A DNA stretch of 10,993 bases from assembly GCA_964394625.1 (NCBI GenBank), contig CAYMYK010000095.1:1-10993 (forward strand), written 5' to 3'. Positions 1 through 6,967 of this stretch are shown in pieces. The stretch is from JAUVYV01 sp964394625 (GTDB lineage: Bacteria; Planctomycetota; Phycisphaerae; Sedimentisphaerales; Anaerobacaceae). Position 1 is the first letter of the stretch; the number at the start of each line of letters is the position of its first letter. A model generated the notes under the pieces. The model searched no databases. It was not told where the DNA came from and was given only the letters and a program-made list of their open reading frames with translations. The position numbers were made by a program, and so were the translations under genes.

Positions 1-1
1 A

Positions 2-508
2 CGGCTTTCTTGCCGCCCAGACAATCGACCGCCAGAGGCAGTCATCCAGCCCGGCTGGCAATTCAGACGACTGGATCCATTACCGACCTTCGCCGCCAGT
101 CCCGCCGACTGCAACAAGGTCTATACCTTAGACGGTTCTTATGACTTGGCCGTCTATGACGGGCATAGTTGGCGAAGTACGGGCGTATTGGCCCTGGCCG
201 GCGGCTCGTGGCTCGGCAATTTCGTCAGGAGCGTGGTAATCGACCCGAGGCATCCGGAAATCATATATGCCGGCACATTTTCCGCCGGCCTGCCGTGCAT
301 CTTCAGAAGCATCGACGACGGCTACACTTGGCAGGATATAACGTACAACCTGCCGCGGGCCGGTATAGCCGGTATGCGGGTCAATCCTCATACGGGAGAG
401 CTGTTCAAGGGCGGTGTGTACGGCACGTGGGTGTTTCCGCCACCCTACGTGAGCGATAATCTTATTTACGATAAGCTCGATTTCGGTCCACTCTATGAAG
501 AACAATAA
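2..508 (+). CDS. Asp-box (BNR) beta-propeller protein, C-terminal fragment
   Basis: The frame is open from the left edge to the TAA at 506-508, so the 5' end of the gene lies outside the window. The visible tail (about 168 residues) contains one clear Asp-box, S-x-D-x-G-x-T-W, encoded at 308-331. It is preceded by the usual propeller phrases 'VVIDPRHPEIIYAGTF' and 'FRSIDDGYTW', and an earlier blade has 'SPADCNKVYTLDG'. These repeats are typical of sialidase-like, GH74-like and Vps10-like propellers, most of them extracellular. No catalytic residues can be judged from this fragment, so no enzyme activity is assigned. The last residues (after 'GTWVFPPPY') look like a short tail with no membrane anchor. 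The first 40 or so codons are less convincing than the rest. The gene overlaps the next one by 14 nt in another frame, which suggests one mRNA and coupled translation. Confidence 0.7.
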   Translation, partial: RLSCRPDNRPPEAVIQPGWQFRRLDPLPTFAASPADCNKVYTLDGSYDLAVYDGHSWRSTGVLALAGGSWLGNFVRSVVIDPRHPEIIYAGTFSAGLPCIFRSIDDGYTWQDITYNLPRAGIAGMRVNPHTGELFKGGVYGTWVFPPPYVSDNLIYDKLDFGPLYEEQ

Positions 509-3500
509 GGTCGCAACCGCCGTCCTTGCAGGGCTGCTTTTCAGTTCCATCGGCGTCTCGGCCTGCCCGGTGGCCGATTTGACGGGCAACTGCAGGGTTG
601 GTCCCGCCGATTTGCTTGTCTTTTGCAGTCAGTGGCTCGATGTTTCCGGCAGCGCTGATTTTGACGGTGTCGGCGGCGTCAATTCCGCGGATTTTGCGCT
701 CTTTGCACAGGACTGGCGCACGGGCGACAGGCAGGTCTGCATCGTTATCAACGAGTTCATGGCCGACAACGACGATTTTATTCAGGACCCGCAGGGCGAG
801 TACGACGACTGGATTGAGATATACAACTACGGTGATTCGCCGATAGATGTGGGTGGGATGTACCTCAGCGACAGCTTAACTGACCCACCGGGAGAATGGT
901 GGCCTATTCCCAATGATGTACCGGCGGAGACTACTATCGATGCGGGTGGTTTTCTGATTATCTGGGCTGACGGCGGCGACGCTGGTTCCGGCCTGCACGC
1001 CGACTTCAAACTGAGCGCTTCGGGTGAGCAGATAGGACTGTTCGATATCGACCGGCTCAGTTTGATTGACGGAGTAACCTTTGGTCCGCAGGGGGGCGAC
1101 GACTCGTACGGGCGGTATCCGGACGGCTCTGCGAGCTGGCGGGTTTTTTCCGCCGAGACGGGTGCGTTACCAACGCCGGGACAATCCAACCAGGTTCAGC
1201 CGCCGAAGGTGGTCATAAACGAAATAATGTATCATCCGTATCACGGCGAGTTCGAGGCGGAGCCGAACGGGCAGGAGTTCATCGAGCTATATAATATATC
1301 CGGCGAGGTGGTTGACCTAGCCGGCTGGCAGTTCACGGATGGTATCGACTTCAATTTCCCGCCCGATATGAATATTGCCCCGGGGCAATACCTTGTCGTG
1401 GCGGCGAACGTTAGTGCCTTCGGCGTGGTCCATCCGACGGTGACGAACGTCATAGGCGGCTGGAGCGGCAAGCTCAGTAACAGCAGCGAAAAGATTGTGC
1501 TGACCGATGGGGCCGGTATGCAGGTCGATGAGGTTCGTTATGCGGACGAAGGCGACTGGGCTGAGCGGTTTCTGGACCCGCCCGACCATAACGAGCGCGG
1601 CTGGGATTGGTCGAACGCACACGACGGCGACGGCAAATCGCTCGAACTGATTAACCCGCTTCTGCCGAACGAACACGGCCGGAACTGGACGGCCAGCGCG
1701 TCGACCGGTGGAAGCCCCGGCGCGGCAAATTCAGCGGCTTCGAGTGACATCGCGCCGCTGATTGTCGATGTCGAGCACTTCCCGTACATTCCCACGTCGA
1801 GCGACACTGTTACCGTTAGCGCATTTATACTGGATGAGCTGTCTGGCGGTTTCACCACAACCTTGCATTACCGGGTGGACGGTGAGCCGACATTTAGCAC
1901 AATGCTGATGCTGGATGACGGGGCGCACGGTGACGGCGGGGCCGGTGATGGTGTGTTTGGCGCCGAGCTGCCTGCCGAACCTAACGGAACGATTGTCGAA
2001 TTTTACATTGAGACCACGGACGCAGGGGCCAACTCGCGGACATGTCCTGCACCTGCGGATGTGGACGGGACGCCGGAGCAGGTGACAAATCTGCTGTATC
2101 TGGTAGATGATTCGTTTGACCCCAACTGGTATGGGGGGCGCCAGCCGCTTTACTACATCATTATGACCGATGCAGAATTCCTGCATCTACAGGATATCGG
2201 TGATACCAACTTCACCGAGGAAATCAGGGAATACAGAACCAACGCCCACATGAACGCTACATTTATCAGTGTCGATGGACTCGATATGAAGCTGCGCTAT
2301 AACGTGGGCGTTCGCAACAGGGGTCAGGGGACACGTCGGATGCCGCCTATGAACTACCGCATCGATTTCAGGCACGACCAGTCGTGGAAAAATATTACCG
2401 AGTTGAACTTCAACAGCGAATACGGATATCTGCAGCACTTAGGCAGCCAGATATTCCGTTTGGGGGGTCTTGCGGCGGCGGAGTCGGCGGCGATACAGGT
2501 TCGCGTCAACGGGCGGAACCTTTCGATAGACGGCGAGAGGATGTACAATACATACGTTCAGCTGGAGGTCATCAATGATGACTTCGCCGAGGAGCATTTT
2601 TCGGGTGACGGCGACGGCAACGTCTATAAGGCAGCGCCTCTCGGCTACAGCGCATCACTGGAATACCTTAGCACCAATCCGCTGGACTACAATGACGACG
2701 GCTACTTCAAACAGAGCAACGAAGCCGAGAACGACTGGAACGACCTGTTCGAGCTGACCAATGTAATTGAGAACGAGCCGGACGCCACTTTCGTAAGTGA
2801 AATGCGTCGGGTAGCCGACACCGAGCAGTGGCTGCGGTGGTTCGCGATGCATTCGCTTATCGACAACAATGAGACCAACCTCGGCAACGGGTACGGCGAC
2901 GACTATTATATGTATCGAGGCGTTGATGATTCGCGATTCGTTCTCGTGGCTCACGACCTCGATACAATACTGGGTCTCGGCGATGAGCCGGTCATTACGG
3001 ATTACTCGATATTCAGGGCTGCGGACGGGTGGTATCTGCGGGACACTATCAACCGGTTCCTAAGACACCCCGTTTTTGCATGGCGATATTATGAAATACT
3101 CGATGAGCTTATTAATACCGTATTCGAACCGAATAATATGGCCACGCTGTTTTTGAACTCCGCAGGTGATTATCTTCCCGTTGAAACCATTGTTCAAATA
3201 AAGGACCACGTTGCCACTCGAAACGCCCAGGTTCTGGCTCAATTAGATGGGATTGTGAGACAGCTGACTGTAAACAGCGACCTGACGGTGGTCAACGGTT
3301 GCCCTCGGACGACGAGTAATGTCACGAGCGTTTACGGCATTGCCAATCCGTTGTACACACGTTCGGTTTTGGTCAACGGCGAAGGCGCTTCATGGTCGGA
3401 TAACGATGATAACTGGTCAACGGGCAATACGGTGGCGCTTGAGCCGGGGATTAACCGGGTAATTGTGCAGACGTTCGACGGAGCAGCCGGTGACGGCAAC

Positions 3501-6383
3501 AAGCTCGAACGGGCGTATCTTGATATATGGTATGACGACGGTACCGAGATGACACTGTCGGGTTCTATTGCCGGGCCGACTACGACTCTTGACGCGGCCT
3601 CAGGGCCATGGCATGTGACGGGTGATGTTACCGTCGGGGCGGGGGTGACGTTGGTTATCGAACCGGGCACGACATTGTTTTTTGACACCGGCTGTGGTAT
3701 GACGGTCAATGGCAGGGTGGTGGCTGAGGGGACGCAATACCAGCGAATTCATCTTACTAAGACACCCGGCGCCGGGTCGAACTGGGACGGCATTGCCTTT
3801 GCAAACTCACTTCAAGACAGCAGGCTGGCATATCTCGATATGGAATACGGCAACGCACAGGGGCAGTGCATTTTGGTAAACAGCTCGAAGCTGCTCATTG
3901 ACAGTGTCACCTGGGGCGGTGTCAACAGCACGATACTCGAGCTTTCGCACCCGTCGTTAATCCTTCGACGCTCCGTGCTGCCTTCTATGACCGATGTGGA
4001 GTTGGTTCATGGGGCGGACCTTACAGGCTCGGAGTATCTCATATTCGAGAAAAACACCTTCGGCAGCACGACGGGCTATAAGGACGTTATCGATTTTTCC
4101 AACTGCAAGCTGCCGGGGCCGATTCTGCAGGCTTATGACAATATTTTCATAGGTGGTCAGGATGACGGTCTCGACCTCGATAACGCCGATGCCTACGTTG
4201 CGGGTAATACGTTTATGAATTTCGCAGGCGGTACGGAAACCAGCACCAGTAACGCAATTGCAACCGATTCACTTTCTCAAATTGTCGCCTTGCGGAACAT
4301 TTTCTATGGTAACGACCACGCAATGCTGCTCAAAGGTTACGCCGCGATACGGGCCGAGAACAACACCTTCGTTAACTGTTCTGTTGCCGCAATCAACTTC
4401 CAGGAAGACGAAATCGTTGACCCAGGCGCCGGCGCGGAGCTTAAAGCAAATATCTTTTGGCTCAACAACGACATTTTCCAGAATGACTACGGCGCAAGCC
4501 CCGCCATTACCGCCAACTACAACATCATTCCCGGCGAGTTTCACTACCTCGGCACTGGTAATATTGACGCCGACCCGATATTTGTCGATGAGCAGAGCGA
4601 TTTCCACTTGAAGCCGGATTCGCCTGCAATCGGTGCCGGGAGCAACGGCGGTGATATGGGTGCTAATGTTGCAGCCGGGGCCAACATATCGGGTGAGCCG
4701 GACGTTACTACATATCGGACCGATGCGACTGTCACGGTTGGCGGGCTGGACGTTGTCGGCTACAAGTACCGTCTCAAAGATAACGAAATATATACAGGCT
4801 GGAGCGGTGAAACTGCTATCAGTGTTCCTATTGAGTTGTCCGGTTTTTCCGACGGACATTCATATACAGTTTACGTCATCGGCAAAAACTCATTGGGCGA
4901 CTGGGCCGGTGATGCGAACGGCAACCCGTCGGAAACATGGACGGTCGATACCGCCTACTCGAGATTGCGAATTAATGAAGTTCTTGCGCATACTCACGGT
5001 GACGCATCCGATATTGTGGAACTGTATTATGACGGCCCCGGACCGATAAACCTGTTTGGTATGAGCATGTCCGACGACCCGTGCCAACCCAGAAAGTATA
5101 TCTTCAGCAATTACACTATGAATCCGGGAACATATAAGATTCTTTTTGCCGACACGATTGGTGCGGTCGATCATCTGGGCTTTGCGCTGAGCAGTTCAGG
5201 GGAAGGATTGTACCTATATGATTCTATATTCGTCAGTGACGACCTTATTGACTACGTTGAGTTCGGCCCACAGATAAACGATTACACATTGAGCCGGTTC
5301 CGGGGCGAGCAATGGCGGTTGGGTGTCCCCACCTTTGGCTTCGCGAACGTCCGCCAGCCGCTCGGCAATTCCGCAAAGCTGAAAATCAACGAATGGCTCG
5401 CTGATGGCATAGTGCTCTATGAGGAAGATTTTGTTGAACTGTACAATCCAGAGCTTCTGCCGACCCCTATGGGCGGTCTTTACCTGACCGATAAATTTGT
5501 AGCAAGGCCGGACAAGCATCGCATCGCCGACTTGAGCTTCATCGACCCGAACGGCTATGCCCTGTTTAGCGCCGATGATGATGAAACTGCCGGGCCGAAT
5601 CATCTGAATTTCAAGCTCTCGGCAGAAGGTGAAATAATCGGCCTGTTCGAGGCCGACCTGACCGAAATTGATAAAGTTGTTTTCGGTCCGCAGACATCCG
5701 ATGCCTCACAGGGACGCTCACCGGACGGCTCGGATTACTATGGCTTTTTCGGTACGCCGACGCCGGGGCAGGCAAATCCGAACATGCCGCATCCCGAGCT
5801 GCCGTCTATAATCTATATCACACTCATAACTGAAGACGCATCAAAGAAAGTTCTTGTACCCACAAGCAATATCGGCACCACCTGGAAAGGCGCCGCCGAA
5901 CCGTATGACGACGCCTCATGGAACAGCGGGACATATATCTCCGGCAAGACCGGCGGCGTCGGTTATGACAACAGCCCCGACTACGACCCATACATTTCCT
6001 ATGACGTTGATAGTGAAATGGACGGGGTCATGGGAAGCTGTTACGTTCGAGTCCCCTTTGACGTTAACGGAGCCGAGCTTGCCGGGTACGCCTCAATGAA
6101 GTTGAGGCTCCGCTACGAAGACGGATTTGTCGCATATATCAACGGCGTCGAAATCGAAAGAGAAAATGCGCCTGCCACCCTTGAATGGGGCTCCGAAGCA
6201 ACGGCACTGCACAGCGACGCCGCCGCCGTTGTCTTTGAGAGCTTCGACATCTCCAGCCACATCAGCGACCTCCACGCCGGGACCAATATCCTCGCTATAC
6301 AGGGCCTCAACTACCCGAAAACCAGCTCCGATTTTCTAATCTCGGCCGAGCTTGAGGCCGTCGCCACTGCCGTTGTGCCATGA
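495..6383 (+). CDS. Giant exported multidomain protein: dockerin-like, LTD x4, CotH-like, beta-helix
   Basis: 1962 residues with a secretion signal (1-23, cleavage after VSA; Cys24 follows). Domains seen, approximate residues: dockerin-like pair 26-76; LTD1 80-233 and LTD2 238-413, each opening 'VINE' and followed by 'IEIYN/IELYN'; Ig-like 418-515; CotH-kinase-like 530-920; Ig-like 930-1015; right-handed beta-helix 1030-1395, ending in the usual 'FHLKPDSPAIGAG'; Ig/Fn3-like 1400-1485; LTD3 1488-1622; LTD4 1628-1761; C-terminal galactose-binding-like sandwich 1775-1957. CotH family members are atypical secreted or spore-coat kinases. Here Asp790 in 'LIDNNETN' and Asp821/Asp823 in 'HDLD' resemble the catalytic and metal positions, but activity is unproven. 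LTDs and dockerin-like repeats suggest surface or complex binding. No C-terminal sorting motif or membrane segment is present. ATG 495 is the first start in frame and places the signal peptide correctly; no Shine-Dalgarno precedes it. Domain calls are by motif and composition only. Confidence 0.85.
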   Translation: MKNNKVATAVLAGLLFSSIGVSACPVADLTGNCRVGPADLLVFCSQWLDVSGSADFDGVGGVNSADFALFAQDWRTGDRQVCIVINEFMADNDDFIQDPQGEYDDWIEIYNYGDSPIDVGGMYLSDSLTDPPGEWWPIPNDVPAETTIDAGGFLIIWADGGDAGSGLHADFKLSASGEQIGLFDIDRLSLIDGVTFGPQGGDDSYGRYPDGSASWRVFSAETGALPTPGQSNQVQPPKVVINEIMYHPYHGEFEAEPNGQEFIELYNISGEVVDLAGWQFTDGIDFNFPPDMNIAPGQYLVVAANVSAFGVVHPTVTNVIGGWSGKLSNSSEKIVLTDGAGMQVDEVRYADEGDWAERFLDPPDHNERGWDWSNAHDGDGKSLELINPLLPNEHGRNWTASASTGGSPGAANSAASSDIAPLIVDVEHFPYIPTSSDTVTVSAFILDELSGGFTTTLHYRVDGEPTFSTMLMLDDGAHGDGGAGDGVFGAELPAEPNGTIVEFYIETTDAGANSRTCPAPADVDGTPEQVTNLLYLVDDSFDPNWYGGRQPLYYIIMTDAEFLHLQDIGDTNFTEEIREYRTNAHMNATFISVDGLDMKLRYNVGVRNRGQGTRRMPPMNYRIDFRHDQSWKNITELNFNSEYGYLQHLGSQIFRLGGLAAAESAAIQVRVNGRNLSIDGERMYNTYVQLEVINDDFAEEHFSGDGDGNVYKAAPLGYSASLEYLSTNPLDYNDDGYFKQSNEAENDWNDLFELTNVIENEPDATFVSEMRRVADTEQWLRWFAMHSLIDNNETNLGNGYGDDYYMYRGVDDSRFVLVAHDLDTILGLGDEPVITDYSIFRAADGWYLRDTINRFLRHPVFAWRYYEILDELINTVFEPNNMATLFLNSAGDYLPVETIVQIKDHVATRNAQVLAQLDGIVRQLTVNSDLTVVNGCPRTTSNVTSVYGIANPLYTRSVLVNGEGASWSDNDDNWSTGNTVALEPGINRVIVQTFDGAAGDGNKLERAYLDIWYDDGTEMTLSGSIAGPTTTLDAASGPWHVTGDVTVGAGVTLVIEPGTTLFFDTGCGMTVNGRVVAEGTQYQRIHLTKTPGAGSNWDGIAFANSLQDSRLAYLDMEYGNAQGQCILVNSSKLLIDSVTWGGVNSTILELSHPSLILRRSVLPSMTDVELVHGADLTGSEYLIFEKNTFGSTTGYKDVIDFSNCKLPGPILQAYDNIFIGGQDDGLDLDNADAYVAGNTFMNFAGGTETSTSNAIATDSLSQIVALRNIFYGNDHAMLLKGYAAIRAENNTFVNCSVAAINFQEDEIVDPGAGAELKANIFWLNNDIFQNDYGASPAITANYNIIPGEFHYLGTGNIDADPIFVDEQSDFHLKPDSPAIGAGSNGGDMGANVAAGANISGEPDVTTYRTDATVTVGGLDVVGYKYRLKDNEIYTGWSGETAISVPIELSGFSDGHSYTVYVIGKNSLGDWAGDANGNPSETWTVDTAYSRLRINEVLAHTHGDASDIVELYYDGPGPINLFGMSMSDDPCQPRKYIFSNYTMNPGTYKILFADTIGAVDHLGFALSSSGEGLYLYDSIFVSDDLIDYVEFGPQINDYTLSRFRGEQWRLGVPTFGFANVRQPLGNSAKLKINEWLADGIVLYEEDFVELYNPELLPTPMGGLYLTDKFVARPDKHRIADLSFIDPNGYALFSADDDETAGPNHLNFKLSAEGEIIGLFEADLTEIDKVVFGPQTSDASQGRSPDGSDYYGFFGTPTPGQANPNMPHPELPSIIYITLITEDASKKVLVPTSNIGTTWKGAAEPYDDASWNSGTYISGKTGGVGYDNSPDYDPYISYDVDSEMDGVMGSCYVRVPFDVNGAELAGYASMKLRLRYEDGFVAYINGVEIERENAPATLEWGSEATALHSDAAAVVFESFDISSHISDLHAGTNILAIQGLNYPKTSSDFLISAELEAVATAVVP

Positions 6384-6419
6384 CCGGCAAACCGAGTGAG
6401 CTTTCAGCTAAAGAAAAAA

Positions 6420-6443
6420 GCGGGCACAAGTTTTCGTGTCCGC
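6420..6443. terminator. Bidirectional Rho-independent terminator hairpin
   Basis: The arms are GCGGGCAC (6420-6427) and GTGTCCGC (6436-6443). They form an 8-bp stem with one G-U pair around an 8-nt loop. The left flank is A-rich (AAAGAAAAAA, 6410-6419) and the right flank is T-rich (TGTTTTCTCTATTT). The hairpin can therefore stop transcription in both directions: the 1962-residue gene ends 37 nt before it on the plus strand, and nikR ends about 65 nt before it on the minus strand. The pairing is seen directly; termination is inferred. Confidence 0.65.
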
Positions 6444-6508
6444 CTGTTTTCTCTATTTCGCAGTGTTAGAGCTCACGGCAACATGACCGAGAGGGTCCGG
6501 CCCCAGCA

Positions 6509-6967
6509 CTACAGTGATGCAACGAAGTTGACTTTGCCTAACTTGACTCCTTTTTGGCTCAGCATCTTTTCAGCCATCTTCTTTATTTCTCCTGCCCGGC
6601 CTTTGAGGACGATAATTTCGAGGCAGTCGTGGGCGTCGAGGTGCACGTGTGTGGTGCATATCGTCTCCAGGAGATGACGGTGCTGAAGGTCTGTCAGCTT
6701 TTCCATCAGTTTTGTGGAATGATGGTTGTAAACCAGATGCACCACAGCGATTGCTTTGGCTTTTGGGTTGCTCAGTTGTTCGGCGCTGAGCCGGCGGCGG
6801 AGCAAATCGCGGATTGCCTCCGACCGGCTCTGGTAGCCCACCCCGGCGATAAGGGCGTCGAATCCGCTCAGTAGCTCCTTTTCCAGCGACACCCCTATCC
6901 GCTCAAGCTCTTTTTCATCCCGGATGTGGCGGTGTCGCATTCGAATTTTAGATTTTGCTTGTGACAT
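6509..6967 (-). CDS. nikR: Nickel-responsive transcriptional regulator NikR
   Basis: A 152-residue ribbon-helix-helix repressor with the NikR metal-binding (ACT-like) domain. The N-terminal DNA-binding part is about 22-60 ('ERIGVSLEKELL', then 'GYQSRSEAIRDLLRRRL'). The four high-affinity nickel ligands of E. coli NikR (His76, His87, His89, Cys95) are all present as His96, His107, His109 and Cys115, in 'LQH', 'THVHL' and 'HDCLE'. NikR tetramers bind Ni(II) and repress nickel uptake genes. The protein carries about 20 extra basic, His/Arg-containing residues before the first beta strand. I chose ATG 6967 because an AGGT lies 5 nt upstream; it overlaps the metXW stop by 20 nt. ATG 6940 is a possible shorter start without a visible ribosome site. 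No nickel transporter gene is in the window. The order metXW-nikR implies co-transcription from the metXW promoter. The identification is firm; its target genes are unknown. Confidence 0.92.
   Translation of the reverse strand: MSQAKSKIRMRHRHIRDEKELERIGVSLEKELLSGFDALIAGVGYQSRSEAIRDLLRRRLSAEQLSNPKAKAIAVVHLVYNHHSTKLMEKLTDLQHRHLLETICTTHVHLDAHDCLEIIVLKGRAGEIKKMAEKMLSQKGVKLGKVNFVASL

Noticed and set aside
1..130. Frames 1 and 3 at the left edge as an alternative end of the propeller gene
   Set aside because: Both hit stops near 130-140, while frame 2 stays open and continues into clear Asp-box sequence; a sequencing frameshift near the edge cannot be fully excluded.
128..589. 153-codon open frame on the minus strand
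   Set aside because: It lies antisense to the propeller fragment and the start of the giant gene, has no recognisable domain, and looks like a shadow frame.
4269..4859. 196-codon open frame on the minus strand
   Set aside because: Antisense to the beta-helix region of the giant protein; composition is that of a reversed coding frame and no motif is seen.
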